Assembly: GCA_004000155.1 (NCBI GenBank)
Contig: RCSS01000270.1
Location: forward strand, 506 to 32,974
Length of the DNA: 32,469 nt
Direction of reading: 5' to 3'
DNA from: Tubulinosema ratisbonensis
Taxonomy: Eukaryota > Microsporidia > Tubulinosematidae
This document shows, piece after piece, positions 1 to 9,432 of this stretch; position 1 is the stretch's first letter; each line of letters opens with the position of its first letter. The notes beneath the pieces were generated by a model. The model saw only the letters and a program-made list of their open reading frames with translations, was not told the origin of the DNA and searched no databases. Both the position numbers and the translations under genes were made by a program.

Positions 1-565
1 TNNNNATNTNTTTTNTNAACGTATAAAAAAACAAATAAATATTTTTAAANAANACTTAAATATATAAAATAATATTGTCAAATTACAAATAAAAANGTNA
101 AAAATTTTNTATTAAATTAATAAAAAAATTTTGGGATATTTTATACTTAAGTAATATGGAATCGAAGAAAAGAAAATTCAAATAATTTAGTTCCGTTTCC
201 AAAAAATTTTCAATTGAGCTCAAAGACTGATAAAGTTTCTAATTCGGCAGGACATCATACCCCACTTTATACTGATTATGGCTTATACTATTTTATGGTC
301 ACAAAAATCGAAATCTTTATTAGTAGTTTACAAGGAAATCTATTTAAATATTCATAATTCGTTTATAAAAATCAAATACTGCCAAATATATTTGTAATGT
401 GCAGATAGAAGTAGACCGGCTTCTAGAAAGTTTTCCAAGAAGTAGTTGTTTTTTTAGNGGNNNAAGTGNCTNGGNCTACTTCCTTATGNAGTCTCTCTTT
501 ATAAAATGAATNATTCNTATTACTTNTANATTTATTNNATTNTTTTNTCNNTCCCATAAAAAANT
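1..565. other. Low-quality left end with clustered ambiguous bases
   Basis: N characters cluster at 1-110 and again at about 459-565, while the sequence between is clean. This looks like a contig end or a poorly polished repeat. Reading frames, inverted repeats and element boundaries here cannot be trusted, including any outward extension of the transposon terminus that begins near 575. A short palindrome, CCCATA/TATGGG, lies at 553-570 around an ambiguous base. Confidence 0.9.
150..460 (+). pseudogene. Unassigned protein-like stretch, possibly a transposase relic
   Basis: This block is richer in G+C than its surroundings. One plus-strand frame is open for about 58 codons (roughly 233-405), bounded by a TGA and a TAA and reading through residues such as IMAYTILWSQKS. 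A neighbouring frame then gives VQIEVDRLLESF. The helix-like W segment followed by a VQI-D-E-like motif is loosely reminiscent of IS1595/Merlin-type DDE transposases, but the spacing is short and the match is weak. Open stretches of this size are common by chance here and the minus strand also carries plausible peptide runs. I cannot name the gene; it is listed as a possible relic only. Confidence 0.2.
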
Positions 566-574
566 ATGGGTAAA

Positions 575-640
575 AATATTAATTATTTAAAAAAATCAGG
601 AAATTTTTTTTTCAAATTAGACATTTTCTTTTCAAATTAG
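575..640 (+). repeat. Left TIR of the IS630-type element
   Basis: This pairs in inverted orientation with 1736-1800. The outer ends share AATATTAATTATTT and the inner ends share ATTTTCTTTTCAAATTAG without a mismatch. The middle is A/T-run rich and needs a small gap to align. CAAATTAG occurs twice in the arm (613 and 633). Confidence 0.8.
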
Positions 641-681
641 GTAAAGTTGATAAAATAATTATTTTTAATAAGCATTTTTAA

Positions 682-1700
682 TTATTCATTTATTATCTTT
701 TTCAATAAAGCTCTTCTCAAATACCTTATCATACTTCTCCAATATCCAAGGAAGTCTGTTATTTCAAAAAAATTCACTGCATTATTTATATTAAAAATTA
801 ATTCCTCTTCTGTGTTAAAAATTGTTGATCTAACTATATTCTTACATTTTGAAAAGGTGCTTACAATTGGATTTAGAAAAGGCGAGTAAGGTGGTAAAAA
901 CAAGATGCTAAAATTATTTCTAATAATTATTAGCTCCTTTTCCTAGCAATGATGAAATCGGAAATTGTATAGAATTATTACACCTCTGTGTATACCTATT
1001 TGCTGCATTTACCTAAGCATTTTTCTGAATAACAAAGAAAATTTTCTTTATTATAAGGCTGGCAATTTACTTTGTGAAAATAAAATCCTGAAACTGAAAA
1101 GCAAGCACAGACTGAAAGATTTCTAGGTTTTATTGCTCGAACAGGCTTTATAGGACTGGTGCCTTTGTAACTTCTCCCTGAATTTCTTCTTAAACTCAAG
1201 GAAAATCTTACCTCGTCCAAAAAATAAAACTCCTCATCATTGAAAATACTTTGTAAATCAAGGAAATCTAAAGCATAAATATACCTTGCCTCAATGTTTC
1301 CTCTGGTATTTCGTGCTAGTGATGTCAAAACTGTTTTTTTAATGTAAAATTTATACCTTTACAAGCACGAAATACTGAATTTATTCCTAAACAGGTTTCA
1401 GTGTTTTCAGAAATTTTATCTTTACTCTCTCTTAAAGTTTTGCTGCAATCCTCCCTTAAGATGTTTCGAGTTACGTTTTAAATCTCTTGATCTAGCTTTG
1501 TTACTCTAGGGCCGCCTTTCTTCTCCTCATGAATCTATCCTTTTTATTCGTATTTTTTTATTACATTAGAAATTGAGGTCCTGGGTATATCTGGCATCAA
1601 AACCGTTATTTCTTTAATAGTCTTACCCTCATTGTGCCATCTAATTTTAAATTTTCTTTTTTCATTAAAAATAATATGATACACCGAAATATCTATATTT
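682..1700 (-). pseudogene. IS630/mariner-superfamily DDE transposase, decayed
   Basis: A DNA transposase whose pieces appear in family order on the minus strand but in shifting frames. A helix-turn-helix (HTH) reads RWHNEGKTIKEITVLMPDI at about 1640-1580. A KKGGPRVTKLD linker follows at about 1522-1490. The catalytic core begins with FLDEVRFSL inside an intact 110-codon piece (996-1328). The final piece (682-903, continuous upstream to a TAG near 950) contains FLPPYSPFLNPI, the hallmark of the DDE_3 C-terminus. The first Asp (LDE) is kept. The second catalytic site reads NFRFHHC after a Tyr where the family has Asp, and the residue after NPI is Val (GTA at 864-862) where the family has Glu. 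With several stops and frameshifts it cannot be active. I am confident of the superfamily, less of the subfamily. Confidence 0.85.
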
Positions 1701-1733
1701 AAAAAATAAAATAAAAGGCATTTTTTTAAGTTT

Positions 1734-1866
1734 GTCTAATTTGAAAAGAAAATTTCTAATTTGAAATAAAATTTCTGATTTATTAAAAATAATTAATATT
1801 TTTTTTGTCTAATTTAAAAAGTTAATTTAAATAAAAAATAAGTATTGAATCTTTTTGTCTAATTTG
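1734..1866 (+). repeat. Spaced direct repeats of (G/T)TCTAATTT
   Basis: Copies lie at 1734-1743, 1754-1763, 1807-1816 and 1857-1866. The first two are inside the right TIR and the last two are outside it. Such subterminal repeats can be transposase-binding sites. They may also mark an older or nested terminus beyond the paired TIR. Confidence 0.6.
1736..1800 (-). repeat. Right TIR of the IS630-type element
   Basis: This is the reverse complement partner of 575-640. It carries two CTAATTTG copies (1736 and 1756), mirroring the two CAAATTAG copies on the left. The arm lies just upstream of the transposase reading, as expected for a compact element. Confidence 0.8.
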
Positions 1867-4484
1867 CAAGGAAAAATGACCGAAACGACTGAAAACCCCT
1901 ATATTTATAAAAGTCAAAGAATTAAAGTAAAAACAAATTGAAAAAATATAAATTGCCATTGCGTTTCTACCCACATAAATCATAGACTAACTGCTGTTTT
2001 ATGAAAATTTCTTGCGAGGTCAAGAATATAAATTCTTTTTTATGTTTCTATTCAGAGATAGAACTTTAAACAATATAAAACCTTTTCTCGGATATTTTAG
2101 TATTTATGAAGTTTAAATAATTTTAAGCCGCCGAATTAGAATATTTTTTAATAGACTGTTTTTTGGTTAAAGCAAGATAAGATGTAAGAGATTTTTTATT
2201 GATTAATTACATATCAAAATTTACTCAGACACATGTTTATAAGAAGATTTTGTCTATATGCTCTTTGTCCCTAATTCTATTTATTAATAAAATGACGCAA
2301 TCATTTATATTTAGCAGACTAAATTTTGACTCCAATTGATATTGTAATATCAAAATTAAAATAATTAACTAGAAGCTATTTTTATTAAATTTATATTTAA
2401 GTATAAACATTGTGTTACTATAAAGACTAATAATTTTATTATTTTTTACTGTAAAATACTTATGATTATATCTAATGATTACTGGTGAAACAACTAAAAA
2501 ATTCTTATAATATAAGCGATGATTTACGACGTGTATTTAACTTAAGCCAATAAAAATAATAAAAAATTTTATGTGAGAAACAGAAAATTTTATAGCAGTC
2601 TTTATAAGAAGTATGTCTCCGTCTTAATCAACACTGATTTTAATTATAACAAAGGTTATCGATAAATTTAACATATTTAATTCAATATTTATTATATTCT
2701 TTAAGTCGTATTTTATCTAGGGCTTGAAAATCCATGCATAGATCTTTTGTATACCTCTATATGAAATAGAAATAATTTTACAAGAAAGATATAGTACTAT
2801 CCTTTTATTTCTATAAACATGCCATTTGTACATAAAAGTCAAAAAAGAATTCAATCTTATGTTTTTATAAACCTTTAAAATACTTGAACACTAATATTTT
2901 TTAATAATTTGAATCCAAAATTACAATTTATAAAAAATTTTGATAGAATAGATGTTTTGTATTAGAACAAATTTCATCCATTCAATTTACTTACAATATA
3001 TAAAATTAGTTATATCTATAAAAAGGATTTAATTAAGGTATTAAACCTATTTATTACTATAAACTTATTATAATAATATTGAATTGCGAAAATTAACCTT
3101 TTTGATTAATGAATTAAGCTTGTTTGTTATAAAAACAGAATAATATATAAAAGTAAAATTAATTTAAATTTCATAATTAAAGTTTTTAGATTTAAGTAAA
3201 TTTATTCTTACTCTCAATAAAATTGATCTCATATAAAGCCATTTTGTGGATAGAAATTAGAATTTAATATCATACAAAAAAAAATCAAAGTTAAAATTTT
3301 ATTCGTGATGATTTATATGAATCAATTTGTTGCTCAAGTTGAATATATTACAAATGGTTTTATATAAAAACTAAATAAAACCACATACAAAATCTTCTGA
3401 TATCTGCGAGATACTGATTTTTCAAATATTTCTTAATAAAATAACTAACAAATTACTCTATGAAGTATTTTTTTAAATATTGAAAAAAGATAAAGCTGAG
3501 CTTTTCAGGGTAGTAAAGATCACAATCTCATAAAACATTAAATTTTTTCTAAAAAATCAAATAAATTTTATCATCCCTGCGAACGAAAAAGGTTTTAGTA
3601 TGTAATTGTGTGCTTTGAACCCAAGTATACGCATTGCAATGAATCTCTAAAGTTTTTTAAAAATATACTAAAAGGGGATTTATTTTTTTCTAATTTTAAA
3701 ATATTTGTTTTAAATTAAAATAAAAAAACGACCTTTGCTTGGTAATCAGAAACTTTATCCTAGAAAAAAATGTATATTCATAGTGATACTTGTTTTTGAA
3801 TAAGAAAAAATTATAAGGCACAAAGAAAAAGTTAATTACTATGATTTGCAATTAAATTGACAAGAAACCAATTAAATGGGCTAAAAAATATAAACGGTAG
3901 ATTAAACCTGATTAATACTTAAATTTTGTTTGTACGAGAATAAAAAATCAACACAAAAAATTTGATCTTGAATACATGCTATAAAATTTTATGGTTTTTT
4001 TACTAAAGTTTGTATTCACAATGAAAAAAAAACTTTGTTCCGAAAAGTTTTATTAATTGATTTAGTCTGTAAAACTATATAAAAAATTATTAGTGTCTGT
4101 TGTGTATTTTTACAAGTAAAATATTTTGCGATGAAAACATTAACTGTAATATAATCAATTTATATGTAATTTAGTAATTGGTATGTATCCTTATATTTAT
4201 GATATAAAGCTGAAATAAACATCCAGGGTTTAAATTATATTTAGATTCAAATTAAAAGATTTGTTTTATTAAATCTTTGTAAATATTTATTTAAGCTGAT
4301 TGTAAACCTTAATTGTAAGATCTTATATTAACTTTAATTTAGAGTATTTTAATTGATATAATGTTTATAAACAAATAAAAGTATACAAAAACATAATGAG
4401 CATTTTTTAAAACTAAAGCCAAAAATCATATTTACAACAATTCGCTAATTAAACACCAATAAAAAATATATACTCCTTTTTTAT
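1867..4484. other. AT-rich intergenic block, no recognised gene
   Basis: I see no reading frame of convincing length or motif content, no tRNA-like arm and no ordered repeats over 2.6 kb. Short peptide-like runs on the minus strand (about 1960-2150 and 3560-3660) are too brief to support a call. Confidence 0.6.
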
Positions 4485-4490
4485 TATAAA
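4485..4490 (+). promoter_or_regulatory. TATAAA box upstream of the PLAC8-type gene
   Basis: TATAAA lies about 20 bases before the chosen ATG at 4511, a spacing compatible with the very short leaders of microsporidian genes. In DNA this AT-rich the motif is frequent by chance, so position is the only support. Confidence 0.3.
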
Positions 4491-4510
4491 ACAATAATTT
4501 GGATTTAAAT

Positions 4511-4840
4511 ATGAAGTATGAAATTCCATATTTTTGTCCGATACAATCATTGCACTTTTGTCTTTCTGTATTTTTATGTCCATGTATTGTAAGCTCAATT
4601 ATATATAGTAAATTGTTTACCACAAAACCATTTTCGCTGTTTGCTTTTATTTTTATACCTTTTGCTGCATATGGTATAAGAAGATATGTGGTTGAAAAAT
4701 TAAACTATAACGAATCATATGAAATTTCTGCAATGAAGGCTTGTTGTTTCTGCAATTCTTTGACACAAGACCTTAACGAAATGAAAACTAGAAAAATCGG
4801 GGTCTTTAGATTTAATTCGGAGGATGAAATTATTTTATAA
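4511..4840 (+). CDS. PLAC8-type cysteine-rich small membrane-associated protein
   Basis: An intact intronless 109-residue protein and the only convincing live gene here. The layout follows the PLAC8 (Cys-rich) family: an early Cys-rich hydrophobic stretch with a CPC motif (residues 23-25), a long hydrophobic segment (about 41-55), a basic RR pair (57-58), then CCFC (78-81) followed by SLTQDLNEMK. The last block matches the family's CC-x-x-C...Q-x-x-(D/E)-(I/L) ending. Family members act at membranes in cell-size control or metal handling; no specific role can be deduced here. The ATG at 4511 is preferred over an in-frame TTG at 4499; an in-frame TAA at 4487 closes the frame upstream. It stands alone, and the stop codon is embedded in an AATAAA signal. 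Length and composition make a chance ORF unlikely. Confidence 0.75.
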   Translation: MKYEIPYFCPIQSLHFCLSVFLCPCIVSSIIYSKLFTTKPFSLFAFIFIPFAAYGIRRYVVEKLNYNESYEISAMKACCFCNSLTQDLNEMKTRKIGVFRFNSEDEIIL

Positions 4841-4844
4841 TAAA
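4839..4844 (+). terminator. AATAAA polyadenylation signal overlapping the stop codon
   Basis: AATAAA shares two bases with the TAA stop (4838-4840) of the PLAC8-type gene. A signal this close to the stop implies an extremely short 3' untranslated region, as is usual in microsporidia. AT richness makes chance occurrence possible. Confidence 0.45.
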
Positions 4845-5472
4845 ATATTATTATTGATTTTTTTTAAAATATTTACTCTACACAAAGGTCTAAATTGTTT
4901 AGACAAATTATTGTTTATATAAAAACCATGCAACATTGTTAGTTTATAATTAGATGAAAATCTATAATATTTAGCAATTGCGTGGCCTAAATTTCGCAAA
5001 GTAATATTAAAAATTAGTTTTCAGCATAGAACTTTTGATAATTTATTTTATATGCAAGTTACTAAACTTGAAAAAAATTAAGAAAGTTATGTTTACAATT
5101 TATCTTATTTTGCAATGGTAAAAGTTAAAAAAGATGCTGTTTTCTGAAATCAAATACTATATATTTTATAACAATTTATAGATTTTAAATAAATCTGTGT
5201 TTACCAAACTTATTTTTATAAGTTAGGATTTTACTCACCCAAGACATAAAAGTTATTAATAAAATTAAGATCTAATTTATATTTTAACAGATTATTAATA
5301 GAAACTCTATTTAATATAATGATAGTTAAAATTAAAGTTTTCCTAAACTTTTTTATCTTACTTGATAGTTTTTTTTGCTAATATTTTAGCTCTTAATACA
5401 TACATACTTTATTTGGTCCAAATTTACTACTTTTAATTATGTTCAATGGCAGTTATTTGTATGCAAAAAATT
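4845..5472. other. AT-rich spacer between the PLAC8-type gene and the MULE
   Basis: No open frame of note and no recognisable motif. It separates the only intact gene from the left end of the Mutator-like element by about 630 bases. Confidence 0.6.
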
Positions 5473-5529
5473 ATATTTATATCCTATTTTAATTTTTAAA
5501 CCCTAAATTAAGTAAACATACCTTAAATT
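5473..5529 (+). repeat. Left TIR of the MULE
   Basis: The inner 35 bases (5495-5529) begin TTTAAACCCTAAATTA and end TACCTTAAATT. They match the reverse complement of 7323-7357 at 29 of 35 positions without gaps. Similarity continues outward at lower identity to 5473. Confidence 0.85.
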
Positions 5530-5880
5530 GAGTAAAAAGCCGATATTATAATTTATATTCTAAATTCAGTTATTGTACTCAAAAACAATTAAAATAAATA
5601 TAAATACAAAAAAATAATAATAATTTACTAATCAATTTTTAAACTAAGGTTTACTTTTGCTTTTTTCTCTCTACCTTTTTCTCTTTTAGCACATAATATA
5701 TTTATATTTAAAAGATTTAAGAAGTTGTGGATTTTACAATATAAATATATATATACATATTTTTTAAATTTAAGAAAGTCATTACAAGAACAAATAAAAG
5801 AACATTAATCCTATACATTATCTTTAATTTGTAGTACGTTTTCAAAAATTTTTTAAATTCCGAAAAACTTACAAATTCCT

Positions 5881-7286
5881 TTAAAATTGTGATTCTATAC
5901 CTACCAATAGTCCTTCTTCCAAAGGTCTGTTTAAAAACATAAAAAAAATCTTTTTAGTTTTCATAACCAATTCAAAAGTAAAGTTTGTACAATTGGTTGT
6001 TTGAACAACATTTAAATTACCATATATGATTTTATATAGATTCGGTTCCTCTGTATGTTTATCGACCAATATATTTGTTAAAACACCTATAAGATTGATT
6101 AAAGATACCCTTTCCCGTTTAATATATACTTCTTTAATCGTTCGATTAATTCTTTCTAAACAATTATTTGTACTGGGAGAAAAAATATCAAATGATTCGT
6201 AGCAATTAGAATTTTTTTTCAAATATAATTTTCTGAAGTCTTTGATAAAAATTGAAATATTTTTAAATTCCTTCCACTTTTTTTAAAATAACTTAACTCC
6301 TTCTTTAAATAGTGATTCCAAGAAAAGTTGCTAAATGAGATATATATCATTTATAATTAGTTTTTTAAATTCTTTGGTGTCAGTAAGTTTAGGTGTGATT
6401 AATCTAACAATATGAGCCCAACAGTCTGTTCTTTTAGCCAGTGGAAAACATTTTATAATCGCAATGGATATATAAGATGAATTATCTGTAATAAATACTC
6501 TGGGTTTTAAAATTATATTGTAATCTCTGCATTTATTTTTAATAGAAGCCGAAACTTTGAAGTAAAAGTCTTCTGATTCTGTTTCAACTATAGATAATGC
6601 AGTTAAAAAGAATGATTTTTCAAAATCGCTAAAACCCAGAACTATAATAGGGAAGTTATAATCATTTAACTTGTATGTTCCATCTATGTGTATATACTTG
6701 ACATTTTTATACAATTTATAGTTGAAAAAACAACAATTAAAGGATTAAACTGTAAAAACATTACATTAGGAGCATTCTCTGAGGACTTTAAATCAATATA
6801 TTACAAAAATATTTTATTTTATTTGTAGGCAGCCCAGATTTTTTTTATTTTAATTATTTTTATAACCATTTAAGATGCTATAAATTTTCTTAATGTCTAT
6901 ATTTTCAAAAGTGATACGCTCATTGTTCATGTTTTTAAATTCAAAATTTCTTTTAATGTTATATGGTCTGGAATACCATTGTTATAAATGTTCATTATTT
7001 TTTTCTTGAGAAAAAAAATAAAAAGTGGAATAAATTTGCATCCTTCTGAAAGCTCATTATATTTATATCTGATAAATTTTTCTAGCGAAATAGAAAAATC
7101 TGTCTTTATAGAAGCACTGCTCCCGTGTTTATAACTTTGGCACCTTGATATTTTTACCTCATGATCTATTCATTTTCTTATCTTCCTTCCAATCAATGTC
7201 CTGTTTTAAACTCCGCCGGGTCTCCTATTAGCTCTTAGAGCGGCATTTAGGGAATTTTTTCGTGTTATCTTTTGAGGTATATTCAT
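5881..7286 (-). pseudogene. MULE transposase, decayed
   Basis: A Mutator-like DDE transposase. The likely start (ATG at 7286) opens a 26-codon frame ending in TAA. Then comes a zinc-finger-like RCQSYKHGSSASIKT at about 7145-7101, as in FLYWCH/WRKY-type N-termini of MULEs. After stops and at least one frameshift around 6740-6950, the catalytic domain reads IHIDGTYKL (Asp codon 6684-6682), a GFSDFEKSFFLTALS segment, FITDNSSYI (Asp codon 6486-6484) and TDCWAHIVR. The C-terminal part resumes with STNNCLERINRTIK (Glu codon 6156-6154). From 6714 to 5881 everything is in a single frame interrupted only by TAG near 6331 and TAA near 6283. All three candidate acidic catalytic residues remain, so inactivation looks more recent than in the other elements of this window. 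Confidence 0.88.
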
Positions 7287-7322
7287 CTAAACAAGGCTTT
7301 CTAATTTAAATATATTTTTTTT

Positions 7323-7379
7323 AATTTAAGGTAACATTATCTAATTTAAGGTTTAAATAATAAAATAAGAGTTATATAT
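7323..7379 (-). repeat. Right TIR of the MULE
   Basis: Read on the minus strand, the inner part begins TTTAAACCTTAAATTA and ends TACCTTAAATT, mirroring the left arm. The TTAAATTA unit occurs twice per arm, a subterminal repeat pattern similar in style to the IS630-type element. Confidence 0.85.
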
Positions 7380-7443
7380 TTAGTAACCTGTTTTGTATTG
7401 AGATAATTAAATTGACTTGGTATTCAAATTTTGCTTTAAAGAC

Positions 7444-8760
7444 ATGGTTTATATACAGCATGCTATATATAAATTAGATTCGTCAGAAAAACCATATGGT
7501 CGATTAGTTTATAATAAAATAGCTAGTTTTTGTTCAAAACAATTCCAGTTATTTTTGTTCATAAGATTTTTTTGCTTTTTTACTAAAAAAATATAAATAA
7601 ACTTCCTTATTTAAAAACAAAAACAACCTAGACATTTTTAAATACAAATGTACGGTTGATTTAAAACTTTATCTTAGCTAAAACTGCTTTTTAATAGGTT
7701 TATTTAATTGTTACAAACAGCAGCAGAGATTTTCCTAAAAAATTCAAATCTTTTTTATCTATTTTTTTATAATTTTTATCTTATAATTTCTCTGTTTTAA
7801 TACCCAACTTCATTAGTATTCAAGTCTTGTCTTTGAGATAACCATTTGAAAATGATATGATAAAGCCTTATAAAAACTCAATCAGATCATAATAATGATT
7901 TAACCTGTTATCTTGTTGAAAAATAACACATTTAGAATTTAACGGTAAAAATGCAAAATATAACTAAGAATGCAAACACTTTGCAATATTTATGAAATAC
8001 TCTTAAGTACCCCGGTTTACTTGCATTACTTGCTGAAAACAGACTCAGAATCAAACATGATTAGTTTTTTTTGTTCATGCAATATACTTTTCTGTTATTT
8101 TTTTCTGCTCTATTTCAAAGTTAATTAACATAAATAAATATAACAAATAAAATTCCGTTTCTCTAGTAACTATTATTTGCTTTATAGATGTTTAAAAAAC
8201 CTACAATTGCAAATTAAATCATTTTTACAGGTTTGGGTTAGACAAATCCGACTTAGAGGCTGTATTATAAGTTGAAATTGCTTTACTTAAAGAAAGTTTT
8301 TAAACATTTGTTTGAAATGTTTAAAACTCTTACTTGTATTTTTCTTTCAATTTTTCAGAGCAGAAAACTTGTGGTTTTGTTCGCATTTCCTTAATAACAC
8401 CCAAATCGTTATTATTTAGTAAAAAATACAAAATTTATTTTCTAGTTTTTTTTTTGTCTTTAAGAATTTTTTTGTTGTATTAGCATTCTTAATCTAATTT
8501 TTCTTTTTATGTTTTCAACTAAATGAATTTTTGATAGGTCATCACCCTTTGGTAAATTCAACGAGTCTTTTTGACATCAAAGTTTATAGATTGAGTTTTA
8601 TATATACATCAAAGCTGTCAAAATAAGGGGAAAGGATATTGATTTAGTCAATTTGAGGTGTCTTGTTTATTGTTTTTCGTTTTCAATTAAAATTATCAAA
8701 ACCCTTTATAAGACTGCATTTGTACTAAAATTTTTTATGATATGTGTAAACACATTGTTT
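7444..8760 (+). pseudogene. Cluster of unassigned protein-like stretches
   Basis: Just beyond the MULE, several plus-strand stretches read like eroded protein in different frames. One has an ATG at 7444 and runs about 50 codons, including LDSSEKPYGRLVYNKIASFC. Another ends at TAG 8062-8064 with KYPGLLALLAENRLRIKHD. Others are FGLDKSDLEAVL near 8235 and KAVKIRGKDIDLVNLRCL near 8610-8665. They could be pieces of one decayed gene, but I recognise no family. Random ORFs of 50-60 codons are common in this composition. What speaks for a real origin is residue variety and mildly raised GC, not length. Confidence 0.25.
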
Positions 8761-9410
8761 TATTGAAAAAAAAATATATTTAAGTTATTGGTTTAATTCA
8801 ATTTTTAAACACATCAAAGTTTAGGGTTTTTTGAGTTAAAAAGATGTTTTTTTCTAAATTTATACTTATTTTACTTTTTTTACAAAAGTTAAATTTCTTG
8901 TATTGTCACAAAGCCCAGTCTAATAACGTTATTACATATACAACATCTAAAATTAAAAACTTATTTCTTTGCATAATGATTAGTTTTAAAATAGAAATAT
9001 AGTTTAAATATTTTTTGTACATAATAAATAAATATTTATAATTATAAGCTATAAAATTTGATGCTAATGCATTGTTGATCCTTTTCCTAATCACCAACAT
9101 ATAAAAAATTTTTGCATACAATTTTTGTAGCTATCTTATTTTCTAATTATAAAATTTAAACCATTTGCCATATCGTTTTTGTGTTTTACAATAAATAATC
9201 AACAATTGATTAAATTATTAAAAATAGCACGTAAATATCTTGAAAAGTTTTTGATTTTTTTTTGATTTGACATCTTTAGTCGTTAATTTAAAAACTAAAA
9301 AGTATTTATGTATTTATAAAATAACATGTAAATGTATAAATATATATAAAACAATATAAAATTAAATTTTTTAAATATAAGTTCTTTTTTACTGGGTAAG
9401 TGATAAGCTT

Positions 9411-9432
9411 ATTTAATAAACGTTTATTAAAT
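9411..9432. repeat. 22-bp perfect palindrome centred on ACGT
   Basis: ATTTAATAAAC is followed immediately by its exact reverse complement, with no spacer. It could form a cruciform or bind a dimeric protein. AT-rich DNA yields palindromes readily, but 22 bp with a central CG is longer than others I saw in the window. Confidence 0.7.

Larger units (their letters stand above)
575..1800 (-). mobile_element. IS630/mariner-type transposon with long imperfect TIRs (relic)
   Basis: About 1.2 kb are bounded by inverted repeats at 575-640 and 1736-1800 and contain one minus-strand transposase pseudogene. Order and size (HTH region, DDE domain, about 340 codons) match a complete IS630/Tc1/mariner-superfamily element. 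The TIRs carry internal copies of CAAATTAG. Further GTCTAATTT copies outside the right arm (1807, 1857) suggest that the true terminus may be further out, but ambiguous bases stop this being tested on the left. No TA target duplication could be assigned with confidence. Confidence 0.8.
5473..7379 (-). mobile_element. Mutator-like element (MULE) with 57-bp TIRs (relic)
   Basis: A 1.9-kb unit delimited by inverted repeats at 5473-5529 and 7323-7379, holding one minus-strand MULE transposase pseudogene with an N-terminal zinc-finger-like segment. The arms align without gaps: 29 of 35 positions match in the inner part and 16 of 22 in the outer part. The transposase start lies about 40 bases inside the right arm, so the element looks complete in extent. 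I found no convincing 9-11 bp target duplication; TTTGTAT occurs near both ends (5456 and 7393) but does not abut the arms. Confidence 0.85.

Noticed and set aside
4432..4623. 63-codon minus-strand ORF
   Set aside because: Antisense shadow of the PLAC8-type gene, with no motif.
5456..7399. TTTGTAT near both MULE ends as a target-site duplication
   Set aside because: The copies do not abut the terminal inverted repeats and are shorter than the usual 9-11 bp; such heptamers recur by chance.
8341..8365. Polypyrimidine tract ending in TTTTTCAG as a 3' splice site
   Set aside because: No upstream donor or exon with coding continuity; pyrimidine-rich runs are everywhere in this DNA.
8906..9121. 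71-codon minus-strand ORF
   Set aside because: Low-complexity Ile/Tyr/Lys content, no motif, within chance length.
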